From: Paenibacillus sp. FSL H7-0331
GTDB taxonomy: Bacteria; Bacillota; Bacilli; Paenibacillales; NBRC-103111
Direction of reading: 5' to 3'
NCBI RefSeq assembly: GCF_001956045.1
Contig: NZ_MRTH01000011.1
Span: forward strand, 186,001-250,000
Length of the DNA: 64,000 bases
In this document: positions 16,884 to 25,169 of the stretch, in pieces
Position numbering within the stretch: position 1 is the stretch's first letter
How the letters are laid out: every line of letters starts with the position of its first letter
Made by a program: the position numbers and the translations under genes
Notes under the pieces: model-generated
Database searches by the model: none
Told to the model about the DNA's origin: nothing
What the model saw: only the letters and a program-made list of their open reading frames with translations

Positions 16884-18635
16884 GTGATTAGCCAATTATC
16901 TTGGAAAATCGGAGGACAACAAGGAGAAGGTGTGGAAAGTACCGACAAAATATTCTCGACGGCATTGAATCGTCTTGGATATTATTTGTATGGGTACCGT
17001 CATTTCTCCTCACGAATCAAGGGGGGGCATACCAATAACAAGATCAGAATTAGCACAAAGCCTATCCGCGCTATATCTGACGATTTGGACATCCTTGTTG
17101 CATTTGACCAAGAAACAATCGATCTGAATGCTTTTGAGCTTCGTGATAATGGAGTTATTGTTGCGGATGCAAAATTTAATCCTGTTGTGCCTGAAGGCGT
17201 AAAAGCACGTTTGTTCCCTGTGCCGATTACAGCTATTGCAGAAGACTTAGGAACATCTCTATTCAAAAACATGGCTGCTTCCGGAGCATCTTGGGCGCTG
17301 CTTGGTTTGCCTTTGGAAGTATTTAATAAAGCGGTTGAAGAAGAATTTGGGCGTAAAGGTGCTGCTGTCGTAGAGAAAAATATCGAAGCAGTTCGTAAAG
17401 CGGCTGAATTTATTTTGGAACAAAATGGCGGACCGATGCTTGAATTCCAATTGGAGCCGGCAGACGGCAAGCAAAAGCTGTTCATGATCGGTAATGATGC
17501 TATTGGTTTGGGTGCGCTTACGGGCGGCTGTAGATTCATGCCGGCTTACCCGATTACGCCGGCATCGGAAATTATGGAGTACTTAATTAAAACGCTTCCT
17601 AAATTCGGCGGTACCGTCATTCAGACGGAAGACGAGATCGCAGCTGTAACTATGGCAATCGGCGGCAATTATGCTGGCGTGCGTACAATGACGGCTTCAG
17701 CGGGTCCTGGTTTGTCCTTGATGATGGAAGCAATCGGCCTTGCCGGTATGACGGAAACTCCGGTTGTTATTGTAGATACACAGCGCGGCGGTCCAAGTAC
17801 AGGTCTCCCTACCAAGCAGGAGCAATCCGATTTATATGCAATGATTTATGGAACACATGGTGAAATTCCGAAGATTGTGCTTTCGCCGTCATCGATAGAA
17901 GAGTGCTTCTATGACACGATTGAAGCGTTCAATTTGGCTGAAATTTACCAATGCCCTGTTATTTTGCTGACGGATCTTCAGTTATCGTTAGGTAAACAAT
18001 CCTGTGAGCTGTTGGATTTCAATCGGGTCAAGATTGAACGCGGAAGATTAATGACAGGTGAGCTGTCTCCAACGGAAGATAACAAGCTGTTCAAACGTTA
18101 CGAGTTTGCTGAAGACGGTATTTCGCCTCGTGTTGTGCCAGGACAGAAATACGGAATTCACCATGTTACCGGCGTAGAGCATGACCAGGAAGGACGTCCG
18201 TCCGAGAGCACTGAGAATCGTAAAAGCATGATGGACAAACGGATGGACAAACTCAAGCATGTGAAGGTTACCAACCCGATCCTTGTAGATGCGCCACACG
18301 AAGAACCAGATGTGCTCATTATCGGTATGGGCTCGACCGGAGGTACCATTGATGAGGCTAGAGGACGCCTGACTGAGAAGGGCATCGCTACAAATCATGT
18401 AACGGTTCGTTTGATGCACCCGTTCCCTGCTGAAGAGCTAAGACCTTATATGGAAAAGGCCAAAACCGTCGTTGTTCTTGAAAATAACGCTACCGGACAA
18501 TTGGCTTCGTTGATCAAGCTAAACGTAGGCTATGCCGATAAAATCAAAAACTTGCTAAAATACAACGGTAATCCATTTTTACCGGCAGAAATCACAACAT
18601 TTTGTCAGGAGTTGAACCTAGTATGGCAACGCTAA
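16884..18635 (+). CDS. korA: 2-oxoacid:acceptor oxidoreductase, alpha subunit (gamma-alpha fusion)
   Basis: 583 residues. Residues 1-190 are the gamma domain (QQGEGVESTDKIF, FSSRIKGGHTNNKIR) and 195-580 the alpha/pyrimidine-binding domain (YPITPASEIMEYL, EDEIAAVTMAIGGNYAG, TASAGPGLSLMMEA, QRGGPSTGLPTKQEQSD). This layout is typical of the two-subunit KorAB enzymes of Firmicutes. They oxidatively decarboxylate 2-oxoglutarate or pyruvate to the acyl-CoA while reducing ferredoxin; the substrate cannot be fixed from sequence. The GTG at 16884 follows AAAGGAGTG. Its end overlaps korB by 13 bases. Confidence 0.9.
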   Translation: MISQLSWKIGGQQGEGVESTDKIFSTALNRLGYYLYGYRHFSSRIKGGHTNNKIRISTKPIRAISDDLDILVAFDQETIDLNAFELRDNGVIVADAKFNPVVPEGVKARLFPVPITAIAEDLGTSLFKNMAASGASWALLGLPLEVFNKAVEEEFGRKGAAVVEKNIEAVRKAAEFILEQNGGPMLEFQLEPADGKQKLFMIGNDAIGLGALTGGCRFMPAYPITPASEIMEYLIKTLPKFGGTVIQTEDEIAAVTMAIGGNYAGVRTMTASAGPGLSLMMEAIGLAGMTETPVVIVDTQRGGPSTGLPTKQEQSDLYAMIYGTHGEIPKIVLSPSSIEECFYDTIEAFNLAEIYQCPVILLTDLQLSLGKQSCELLDFNRVKIERGRLMTGELSPTEDNKLFKRYEFAEDGISPRVVPGQKYGIHHVTGVEHDQEGRPSESTENRKSMMDKRMDKLKHVKVTNPILVDAPHEEPDVLIIGMGSTGGTIDEARGRLTEKGIATNHVTVRLMHPFPAEELRPYMEKAKTVVVLENNATGQLASLIKLNVGYADKIKNLLKYNGNPFLPAEITTFCQELNLVWQR

Positions 18636-19489
18636 AAGACTTTCGTAACAATATCAAACCAAACTGGTGTCCAGGCTGTGGAGATTTCTCCATTCAAGCC
18701 GCAATTCAGAGAGCTGCTGCGAATGTAGGGTTGGAGCCGGAAGATCTGGCTGTCGTTTCGGGTATCGGCTGCTCCGGACGTATTTCCGGTTATATTAATG
18801 CATACGGCTTCCATGGTGTTCACGGACGTTCGCTTCCTATCGCACAAGGTGTTAAGATGGCTAACCGTGAGTTGACCGTATTGGCAGCAGGCGGCGATGG
18901 TGACGGCTTTGCAATCGGTATGGGACATACTGTTCATGCGATTCGTCGTAACATCGACATCACTTATATCGTAATGGATAACCAAATCTATGGATTGACC
19001 AAAGGTCAAACCTCGCCGCGAAGCGCTGAAGGCTTCAAAACGAAAAGTACACCGGCAGGCTCCATTGAATCCGCTCTTTCACCATTGGAAGTGGCACTAG
19101 CCGCAGGTGCAACCTTTATCGCTCAATCCTTCTCAAGCAACCTGAAGCAGCTGACTTCTTTGATCGAGCAAGGCATGCAGCACAAAGGCTTTTCCTTTAT
19201 CAACGTATTCAGTCCCTGTGTTACCTTCAACAAGGTGAATACGTATGACTGGTTTAAAGAAAATATCGTGAACCTGGAGGAAACTCCGGACTACGATCCA
19301 ACCAATCGTGTGATGGCCATGACCAAAATTATGGAGACTGGCAGTATGCTGACTGGCTTGATTTATCAAAACACAGCCAAAACCAGCTATGAAAGTCATG
19401 TTCCAGGCTTTAAAGAGCAAGGATTGGCCAATCAAAATATTCAAATCACTGAAGACGAGTTTAATAAATTGGTGGCAGAATTCAAATAA
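18623..19489 (+). CDS. korB: 2-oxoacid:acceptor oxidoreductase, beta subunit
   Basis: 288 residues from ATG 18623, with CAGGAG upstream inside korA. The thiamine pyrophosphate-binding beta subunit shows WCPGCGDF (Fe-S cysteines), SGIGCSGR, GDGDGFAIGMGH (Mg/TPP motif GDG) and DNQIYGLTKGQ. It pairs with the alpha subunit, forming an oxygen-sensitive ferredoxin-reducing enzyme. The 13-base overlap means coupled translation. A strong terminator after it defines a two-gene operon. Ferredoxin is not encoded nearby. Confidence 0.92.
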   Translation: MATLKDFRNNIKPNWCPGCGDFSIQAAIQRAAANVGLEPEDLAVVSGIGCSGRISGYINAYGFHGVHGRSLPIAQGVKMANRELTVLAAGGDGDGFAIGMGHTVHAIRRNIDITYIVMDNQIYGLTKGQTSPRSAEGFKTKSTPAGSIESALSPLEVALAAGATFIAQSFSSNLKQLTSLIEQGMQHKGFSFINVFSPCVTFNKVNTYDWFKENIVNLEETPDYDPTNRVMAMTKIMETGSMLTGLIYQNTAKTSYESHVPGFKEQGLANQNIQITEDEFNKLVAEFK

Positions 19490-19507
19490 TTCGATAAAGA
19501 CTTTACA

Positions 19508-19536
19508 AGCATATGGCGATGCCGTATGCTTTTTTT
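19508..19536 (+). terminator. Terminator of the korAB operon
   Basis: Ten-pair stem AGCATATGGC with GCCGTATGCT (one T-G pair), GAT loop, followed by six T residues. Confidence 0.88.
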
Positions 19537-19566
19537 GTTAATACTATGAATTGAGGTGGCTTTCAC

Positions 19567-20136
19567 ATGAATCAAGTACCCATTGGCGTATCAGCCAGAC
19601 ATATTCATTTATCTGAACAACACATCGAACAATTGTTCGGAGAAGGATATCAATTACAGGTATTAAAAGACTTGTCACAGCCGGGGCAGTTCGCAGCTGC
19701 GGAGACGGTTGCCGTCGTAGGACCTAAGGGACGTTTTGACAAAGTAAGAATACTGGGACCTGCTCGCAGCCAAACCCAGCTGGAAATATCGCGTACCGAT
19801 GCCTTTAGTGTAGGTTTAAACCCACCGGTTCGAGAATCGGGTCACATTAATGGAACACCAGGAATCACATTGATAGGTCCTGCTGGTGAAGTAACGATTG
19901 CTGAGGGAGTTATTGTGGCAGCCAGGCATATCCATTTTCATACCGATGATGCAGCCAAATGGGGAATTATGGACAAACAACTGCTGAGCGTCAAGATCGA
20001 TGGCGAGCGCGCACTCATTCTGGAAGGCGTGATAGCCCGTGTATCTGACCAATACGCATTGGATATGCATATTGATACGGATGAGGCGAATGCTGCAGGA
20101 GCCAAGAATGGGGATATGGCCTGGATCTTATCATGA
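19567..20136 (+). CDS. pduL: Phosphate propanoyltransferase (PduL-type phosphotransacylase)
   Basis: 189 residues. The zinc-binding histidine signatures of PduL are clear: GVSARHIHLS at residues 7-16 and VAARHIHFH at about 117-125, plus TPGITLIGPAG between them. PduL converts acyl-CoA and phosphate to acyl phosphate and CoA, and is structurally unrelated to Pta. No encapsulation peptide or other microcompartment gene is seen nearby, so it is a free-standing version. The GAGGTGG RBS precedes ATG 19567. Its place just after korAB suggests that acyl-CoA made there could be turned into acyl phosphate, which is inference. Confidence 0.9.
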   Translation: MNQVPIGVSARHIHLSEQHIEQLFGEGYQLQVLKDLSQPGQFAAAETVAVVGPKGRFDKVRILGPARSQTQLEISRTDAFSVGLNPPVRESGHINGTPGITLIGPAGEVTIAEGVIVAARHIHFHTDDAAKWGIMDKQLLSVKIDGERALILEGVIARVSDQYALDMHIDTDEANAAGAKNGDMAWILS

Positions 20137-20143
20137 AAATAAA

Positions 20144-20173
20144 TTGAATTTGGGTTAACACTCATGATATAAT
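20144..20173 (+). promoter_or_regulatory. Sigma-A promoter of miaB
   Basis: TTGAAT at 20144-20149, 18 bp spacer, TATAAT at 20168-20173 with an extended -10 (TGA at 20165-20167). The start would be near 20180. Confidence 0.65.
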
Positions 20174-20228
20174 ATGTTGTCAAGGGTTCAAAATCTCTTT
20201 ATTGTCAGGATAGAAGGAAGGTGCTCCA

Positions 20229-21698
20229 TTGCCTAAAGATACGAAATACTATGAAAAGTTTTTTCAGCCGCCCTCCCTTACAGACGCGAAGAAACGGGGC
20301 AAGGAAGATATCAAGGTTCATTATGACTTTGTTATTCCCGATGAAATGCAGCAGTTCGGGAAGGACAAGTATTATTTAATTCAAACCTACGGCTGTCAAA
20401 TGAATGAGCATGATACGGAAACGATCATGGGGCTGCTGGAGCAAATGGGCTATACAGCTACAGAAGATCGCCGTCAGGCTGATGTCATTCTGCTGAATAC
20501 ATGCGCAGTTCGCGAGAATGCCGAAGATAAGGTATTTGGCGAGCTGGGGCATCTGAAGCATTTGAAGGCTGAGAAGCCGTCACTTGTACTGGGTGTATCC
20601 GGCTGTATGTCACAGGAGGAAGCGGTTGTCAACCGAATTTTGCAGAAGCATCCTTTTGTTGATTTAATTTTTGGAACGCACAATATTCACCGGCTGCCGG
20701 TTCTGCTGAAGGAGGCATTTTTCAGCAAAGAGATGGTCATCGAGGTATGGTCGAAGGAAGGGGACATTGTTGAGAACCTTCCCAAGAAGCGTGAAGGGAT
20801 CAAGGCTTCCGTTAACATCATGTATGGCTGTGACAAGTTCTGTACGTACTGTATCGTCCCTTACACACGCGGTAAGGAGCGCAGTCGCCTTCCCCAGGAT
20901 GTCATTGCAGAGGTGAGAGATTTGGCGCGGCAGGGCTTCCAGGAAATTATGCTGCTCGGTCAAAACGTGAACGCCTACGGCAAGGACTTTGAGGATAGTG
21001 ATTATCGGTTTGCGGATTTGATGGACGATATTTCCAAGATCGACATTCCGCGTGTACGATTTACGACCTCGCATCCGCGTGATTTTGACGATCATTTGAT
21101 AGAAGTGCTTGCGAAAAAAGGTAATTTGGTAGAGCAAATTCATCTGCCTGTGCAGTCGGGAAGCAATGAAATCCTGAAACGTATGAGCCGCAAATATACA
21201 CGCGAGCATTATCTGAATCTGGTTGCCAAAATCAAACAGGCTATTCCTGGTGTAGGACTTACTTCTGATTTTATCGTGGGATTCCCGGGCGAGACGGAGG
21301 AGCAGTTTGAAGAGACGCTTTCTCTGGTGCGTGAGGTTCAATTTGACGGTGCCTATACCTTTATATATTCCCCTCGTGAGGGTACACCTGCTGCCAGTAT
21401 GGTTGATGATGTACCGATGGAGGTCAAGAAAAACCGTTTGTACCGTTTGAATGATCAATTGGCTCAATATAGTAAAGAGGACAACGAAGGCTCGGTAGGC
21501 GAAGTTCTGGATGTATTGGTTGAGGGTGAAAGCAAGAATAACCCTGACGTATTGGCAGGACGTACTCGTAAAAATAAACTGGTGCATCTGGTTGGTCCCA
21601 AGGAATTAATTGGTAAAATTGTGCCTGTGAAAATTACAGGCTCACAAACATGGTACATGAAGGGTGAATGGCTTCCAGCTACTGCTGTTGCTCAGTAA
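20229..21698 (+). CDS. miaB: tRNA-2-methylthio-N6-dimethylallyladenosine synthase MiaB
   Basis: 489 residues from TTG 20229. The N-terminal UPF0004 domain begins after about 50 residues ([34 protein letters not shown], three cluster cysteines). The radical SAM core has GCDKFCTYC and a C-terminal TRAM domain follows. MiaB adds the methylthio group to i6A37 of tRNAs reading UNN codons. QMNEHDTE and NTCAVRE separate it from RimO. In B. subtilis the RicAFT complex stimulates MiaB maturation, and ricA is the next gene here. Confidence 0.95.
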   Translation: MPKDTKYYEKFFQPPSLTDAKKRGKEDIKVHYDFVIPDEMQQFGKDKYYLIQTYGCQMNEHDTETIMGLLEQMGYTATEDRRQADVILLNTCAVRENAEDKVFGELGHLKHLKAEKPSLVLGVSGCMSQEEAVVNRILQKHPFVDLIFGTHNIHRLPVLLKEAFFSKEMVIEVWSKEGDIVENLPKKREGIKASVNIMYGCDKFCTYCIVPYTRGKERSRLPQDVIAEVRDLARQGFQEIMLLGQNVNAYGKDFEDSDYRFADLMDDISKIDIPRVRFTTSHPRDFDDHLIEVLAKKGNLVEQIHLPVQSGSNEILKRMSRKYTREHYLNLVAKIKQAIPGVGLTSDFIVGFPGETEEQFEETLSLVREVQFDGAYTFIYSPREGTPAASMVDDVPMEVKKNRLYRLNDQLAQYSKEDNEGSVGEVLDVLVEGESKNNPDVLAGRTRKNKLVHLVGPKELIGKIVPVKITGSQTWYMKGEWLPATAVAQ

Positions 21699-21756
21699 TA
21701 TATCCATAGATAATCAATCAACTTTTCCATAAAAAAAGTAAGGAGCGTGACCGGCA

Positions 21757-22215
21757 ATGTCTGGACATGACAACCACGACCACAATCACGACCATGATCA
21801 GGAGCATCTTCATTGTGATGAAATGGCACATTATACAAATACGGAGTTAATCGTACGCGAGGATATTTTGGCCAAGGCCAAAGAATTGGCTGAGCTGATT
21901 TCGACTTCCAATGAAGTACAGTTTTTCCAAAAGGCCGAGGTGCAAATTTCTTCAAACGATACGATTCAAGTATTGATCAGTGCTATCAAGAAAAAGCAAA
22001 AAGAAATCGTTGCCTTCGAATCCTTCAATAATGCCAAGATGGTGGAAAAGATAGAGAAAGAGATCGTCGAGCTGCAGGATCAACTGGATTCGATTCCAAT
22101 AGTGAATGAGTTCCGTCAATCTCAAGAGGATATTAACTATCTGTTGCAGCTGGTCATGTCTATCATTCGTGATACGGTATCTGACAAGGTTGCTGTAGAA
22201 ACAGGTTCGAAATAA
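21757..22215 (+). CDS. ricA: RicA (YmcA), YlbF/YmcA family, with His-rich N-terminus
   Basis: 152 residues. The core from about residue 30 matches the YlbF/YmcA helical family (ILAKAKELAELISTSNEVQFFQKAE, IKKKQKEIVAFE, IPIVNEFRQSQEDINYLLQLV). RicA with RicF and RicT forms the Y-complex that directs RNase Y and influences biofilm, competence and sporulation. Two oddities: the N-terminal 25 residues are a His/Asp repeat (HDNHDHNHDHDQEHLHC), and the C-terminus ends KVAVETGSK with no cysteine, whereas B. subtilis RicA ends near a cluster-ligating Cys. The only Cys here is residue 20. It follows miaB, as in bacilli. Confidence 0.88.
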   Translation: MSGHDNHDHNHDHDQEHLHCDEMAHYTNTELIVREDILAKAKELAELISTSNEVQFFQKAEVQISSNDTIQVLISAIKKKQKEIVAFESFNNAKMVEKIEKEIVELQDQLDSIPIVNEFRQSQEDINYLLQLVMSIIRDTVSDKVAVETGSK

Positions 22216-22243
22216 ACTATGTTAATTATTAATAGGATTAAAT

Positions 22244-22288
22244 AAATAGACCACTTTGCTGACCTCGGTTGGCAGGGTGGTTATTTCT
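22244..22288 (+). terminator. Imperfect hairpin terminator after ricA
   Basis: Long stem between AAATA-GACCACTTTGCTGACC and GGTTGGCAGGGTGGTTATTT, with several G-T pairs and one bulge, ending in a T-rich stretch. It lies between ricA (+) and the convergent L,D-transpeptidase gene (-). Confidence 0.5.
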
Positions 22289-22364
22289 ATTCACGTATGA
22301 AAATATAAATTTAACTAATACTACGCAGATTATGAGTTGTAGGAATGATGGAAGCTCGGATGGC

Positions 22365-22697
22365 TTATTGGCGAATTGTAACCTCTGTGCCTACGGATAC
22401 CATAGAGGCGAGTGTGAGTACATCCTGATTATACATGCGTACACATCCATGTGAAACTAACTGGCCTATCGAGGCAGGGTTGTCGGTACCGTGGATGCCA
22501 TAATGCGGACGAGATAGGCCCATCCAAAAAGCCCCGAAGGGTCCACCCGGATTAGGTACCTTGTTAATGATCGTGTACACGCCTACCGGTGTCTGGGTTA
22601 ATACTTTACCAATGCCAATAGGAAAACCGCGTGTTACCTTATTGTCATCAAGCAGATAGAGCATCCGATCCGATAAGTCGATGATGATTCGAATCAT
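22365..22697 (-). CDS. L,D-transpeptidase (YkuD domain)
   Basis: 110 residues, just a YkuD catalytic domain with no LysM, signal peptide or membrane segment. The active site HGTDNPASIG...VSHGCVRM contains the nucleophilic Cys in SHGCVR; the N-terminal part (TQTPVGVYTI, GPFGAFWMGLS) is also typical. Such enzymes form 3-3 crosslinks in peptidoglycan. Lack of an export signal plus its position beside a germination cluster suggests a role in spore wall or coat made in the mother cell, as for some small YkuD proteins; that is inference. The start ATG at 22697 follows AAGGAGTG on the - strand. Confidence 0.88.
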   Translation of the reverse strand: MIRIIIDLSDRMLYLLDDNKVTRGFPIGIGKVLTQTPVGVYTIINKVPNPGGPFGAFWMGLSRPHYGIHGTDNPASIGQLVSHGCVRMYNQDVLTLASMVSVGTEVTIRQ

Positions 22698-22730
22698 ATG
22701 TGTTCACTCCTTACCTAATAGATAGTTGCC

Positions 22731-23186
22731 TTATAAATACCTTATATAAATGTCATAAGCAGTTTGATTTATTTTCTGTTTACGCATTTTGATTTGCAAA
22801 ATTCCGTTTTTGTACGAAGCTTTGCTTAAACGCGGGACGACAAGGCACGGCAGTTTAATATTTTGCTTTTTCACCAGAGGACTATCCTCGATGCTGACAC
22901 GGTCAGCTCTTGCTCTGACGATGGGGTTCGCTGGCTGCGGCAGCTTGAACTTGACGATGACATAATGATGCGTTTCGAATACTTCGGCTTTGCTTTTATG
23001 CCTACTCAGCATGCCGTTCACAGGCATGGTTTTCTTCAACATTTGCTGGACGTAGTCGTCCACCCATGAAGTATCAGTCAATGGAGACGTATCAGATGCG
23101 TCTGGTAGCTCTGGCAGCTTAGTTCCGAGTAAGGCTTCTACTTGTTTCCAACGGGATTGTGGACTGGAACTGCCACTATGAGACAT
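22731..23186 (-). CDS. Hsp20/alpha-crystallin-like spore protein (GerT/CotP-like)
   Basis: 151 residues from ATG 23186, chosen because AAGGAGTG lies just upstream; the frame is open further upstream but without RBS. The N-terminal half is polar (SHSGSSSPQSRWKQVEALLG). The C-terminal half has Hsp20-like beta strands (AEVFETHHYVIVKFKLP, then SKASYKNGILQIKMRK), where YKNGILQI is the typical alpha-crystallin NGxLxI signature. Small Hsp20-like proteins such as GerT and CotP are found in spore coats of bacilli. It is divergent from the gerP operon with a possible sigma-K -10 of its own. Confidence 0.7.
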   Translation of the reverse strand: MSHSGSSSPQSRWKQVEALLGTKLPELPDASDTSPLTDTSWVDDYVQQMLKKTMPVNGMLSRHKSKAEVFETHHYVIVKFKLPQPANPIVRARADRVSIEDSPLVKKQNIKLPCLVVPRLSKASYKNGILQIKMRKQKINQTAYDIYIRYL

Positions 23187-23219
23187 TTCGTCACACTCCT
23201 TTTCTGCCTTGATTGCTAG

Positions 23220-23228
23220 TAGGATATG
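23220..23228 (-). promoter_or_regulatory. Possible sigma-K -10 element for the Hsp20-like gene
   Basis: On the - strand the sequence reads CATATCCTA, matching the sigma-K -10 consensus CATAnnnTA, 34 bases upstream of the start codon. No good -35 AC is found at the usual spacing. Confidence 0.35.
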
Positions 23229-23308
23229 AAGCAGGCTGGGCAGTTGACACAAGGAAATCAGCAATAACCAAATAAGAAAAGCTAAAGTGCCATCTGGGCA
23301 GCTGTCTG

Positions 23309-23317
23309 CATACACTA
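23309..23317 (+). promoter_or_regulatory. Possible sigma-K -10 element for the gerP operon
   Basis: CATACACTA matches CATAnnnTA, 32 bases before the gerPA start. gerP operons are sigma-K/GerE controlled in Bacillus. The weak -35 AC element is not evident. Confidence 0.4.
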
Positions 23318-23348
23318 CTGTAAGCATGATGAGTAAAGGAGCTTGCCG

Positions 23349-23585
23349 ATGCCAGCGATTGTTGGAAACTTTAAAGTAGTTAACGTCGGACCTAGTTCGA
23401 TCGTTCAGATTGGGGATGCCGTACAGCTTGCGCCGAGCAGTGTCTCCAAAACCTTTGCGGGCTCGGGGTCCTTTAATACAGGGGATTTTGCCAATACCCA
23501 TAATGCGGTAAGCAGTACCAATACGAACGATCAAGATGTGAATGATTCCACAACTGCAGAAGCGGGCAATCAGGGGGTTGTATAA
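23349..23585 (+). CDS. gerPA: Spore germination protein GerPA/GerPF family
   Basis: 78 residues from ATG 23349 (AAAGGAG at 23335-23341). The family core SKTFAGSGSFNTGDF (about 33-47), followed by SSTNTNDQDVND, is characteristic of GerPA and GerPF. First position in the operon suggests GerPA, but PA and PF are close paralogues and no second copy is present in this cluster. GerP proteins are coat components that let small germinants reach the inner receptors. No signal peptide; made in the mother cell. Confidence 0.85.
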   Translation: MPAIVGNFKVVNVGPSSIVQIGDAVQLAPSSVSKTFAGSGSFNTGDFANTHNAVSSTNTNDQDVNDSTTAEAGNQGVV

Positions 23586-23586
23586 T

Positions 23587-23793
23587 ATGAATCTCGTTGT
23601 TAATCAGCATATTGTTATACATCAGCTCCGTGTAGATGCTGTGACCAATTCTTCTGTCCTGCAGATCGGCAGTGCCGGGTTGATCAAGTCCTTATCAAAT
23701 ATATATAATACAGGCGGCTTTACGGGGCCAGCAGAGCAATTGGCCACTGCGGGCAATGAAATATCATTGGTGCCGTTGCCCAGTCCAACCTGA
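23587..23793 (+). CDS. gerPB: Spore germination protein GerPB
   Basis: 68 residues, one base after gerPA. NQHIVIHQLRVDAVTNSSVLQIGSAG followed by SLSNIYNTGGFTGPAEQ matches the GerPB pattern, ending in a proline-rich PLPSPT tail as in Bacillus GerPB. It is a small structural coat protein of the GerP permeability complex. Curiosity: a second reading frame remains open past the stop to about 23863 and reads like protein (VAQSNLNAGEAADDH), so a frameshift or longer form cannot be fully excluded, though the PLPSPT end is the family norm. Confidence 0.85.
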   Translation: MNLVVNQHIVIHQLRVDAVTNSSVLQIGSAGLIKSLSNIYNTGGFTGPAEQLATAGNEISLVPLPSPT

Positions 23794-23919
23794 ATGCGGG
23801 TGAAGCCGCTGATGATCACATATATATAGGTGCCAGCTATTCATGGGTTGCTGCTGCGGTTTAATGGGCTAACACCCAGACGCAGGTTTTGGCATAGGAT
23901 AGGTAAGGAGGTGTTTAGG

Positions 23920-24603
23920 ATGTTAGTGGGTCCGCAATGGCAATTTCAGCAATTCCAGCAGTGGGTAACATATGCCAAACAGCTGCAAGCGCAGATGCAG
24001 GTGCAGATGGGTAAGATAGAACGGCTCGAAAAGGCTGTAGATGTTTTGCAAACCGAGTTAAAAGCCTGCAAGGAGCAGAAACGTATTCATATCGATAAAA
24101 TCGAATATAAATTTGATCAGCTCAAAGTGGAGAAGCTTGATGGAACGATGAATATTGGAATGTCTCCCGGAGCGCTTGAAAACCTTGCTGTGAATGGAGA
24201 CAATGACGATAAAAGCGCCATAACATCGGATACAGGAAATGCTAATGGATTCCAAACGACAAATAGTGATCAGCCCTTTATGCCTCCGCTTGGTATTCGT
24301 GAGGATATTAGCAAGGAGATGCAGCACTTCATGGAAGAGCAGGTGCCCAAGCAGATTGATCTGCTACAGCAGCAAAGCGGCAAGCAGTTGGACGAATGGC
24401 ATAGAAGGATGGTTCAACAGGATTTAAGCAAGCAGCTTGACGGCCGGATGGACTATTACTTGCGGCAGATGAGCCAAGGTGTAACGGTGGATCAAGTGTC
24501 CTCGATCAAGGATTCCGTATTATTCCGCACCCAGCAGGATATCCGATCAGCACTTCAGCAATATTTTCAAAAAATGCCGACTAAAGGTGGAGAAGCCAAA
24601 TGA
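23920..24603 (+). CDS. gerPC: Spore germination protein GerPC
   Basis: 227 residues from ATG 23920 with AGGAGGT at 23905-23912; a longer frame upstream has no RBS. N-terminal QWQFQQFQQWVTYAKQLQAQMQVQMGKIERLEKAVDVLQTEL is a coiled coil, followed by a short beta section (RIHIDKIEYKFDQLKVEKLDGTMNIGMSPG), the recognisable GerPC core, and a helical C-terminus. It is the largest GerP component and probably a scaffold. The stop overlaps gerPD (ATGA). A 126-base gap separates it from gerPB, unusual for this tight operon. Confidence 0.85.
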   Translation: MLVGPQWQFQQFQQWVTYAKQLQAQMQVQMGKIERLEKAVDVLQTELKACKEQKRIHIDKIEYKFDQLKVEKLDGTMNIGMSPGALENLAVNGDNDDKSAITSDTGNANGFQTTNSDQPFMPPLGIREDISKEMQHFMEEQVPKQIDLLQQQSGKQLDEWHRRMVQQDLSKQLDGRMDYYLRQMSQGVTVDQVSSIKDSVLFRTQQDIRSALQQYFQKMPTKGGEAK

Positions 24604-24794
24604 ATTTTCAAGTTACGAACCATGCTTTGTGCGTAGGAGATGTTCGAATTATCGGGGTATCCAGCTCCTCTGTATTTCTGATTGGAGATACCCAGACCAT
24701 CGTCTGCTCTTCCATATTCGATACGCCGCCTGAATCCGTCTCGTCGGGTCCGTTAACGCCACTGCCTCCTGAAGAGGAGGAGAAAAGTGAATGA
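24600..24794 (+). CDS. gerPD: Spore germination protein GerPD
   Basis: 64 residues beginning MNFQVTNHALCVGDVRIIGVSSSSVFLIGD, the GerPD pattern (VGDVxIxGVSSSSVxLIGD). The C-terminal tail is acidic and Pro/Glu rich (PPEEEEKSE). ATG overlaps the gerPC stop and its own stop overlaps gerPE, giving coupled translation. Structural spore coat component. Confidence 0.87.
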   Translation: MNFQVTNHALCVGDVRIIGVSSSSVFLIGDTQTIVCSSIFDTPPESVSSGPLTPLPPEEEEKSE

Positions 24795-25153
24795 GCCGTT
24801 GGTCTATAGTTCGACAAATGAATATAACTAACATTTCGTTGGCGTCTATTTTACAAATAGGGGATAATAAGTCTATAAAGTCAAAAACTAAAGCATTGGC
24901 AGTGCAGCGGCAGGTAGCGACTTTTCAGGAGAATGAGGGAAATCTGGAAGCTTATCAGCTATTCAGCCGCGTTATACCCATCCCTGAGGTGTATGAGCAG
25001 GTGGACATGAAGGTGGAGAATCTATGCGATTACATCCAGGTCAACTGTGTTCGTGTACTGGCGGTCTCCACCTCCTCTATTTTGCAGGTTGGGTCGAACT
25101 GCCAAATAGAAAATGAGGCCAGAGTTAAGCATTTTCGTCAGTTTGTCACATAG
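24791..25153 (+). CDS. gerPE: Spore germination protein GerPE
   Basis: 120 residues. It has two copies of the GerP-type signature, INISLASILQIGDN-like near residue 12 and VLAVSTSSILQVGSN near residue 91, as in GerPE. It lacks obvious motifs otherwise. The ATG overlaps the gerPD stop (ATGA). It is the last gerP gene here; a separate gerPF does not follow, the next gene being a DUF2071 protein 16 bases downstream. Confidence 0.82.
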   Translation: MSRWSIVRQMNITNISLASILQIGDNKSIKSKTKALAVQRQVATFQENEGNLEAYQLFSRVIPIPEVYEQVDMKVENLCDYIQVNCVRVLAVSTSSILQVGSNCQIENEARVKHFRQFVT

Positions 25154-25169
25154 AAAGAGGAGTGATCGG

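Noticed and set aside
20664..21587. 307-codon - strand frame inside miaB
   Set aside because: It mirrors miaB codon structure in antisense and has no recognisable motif.
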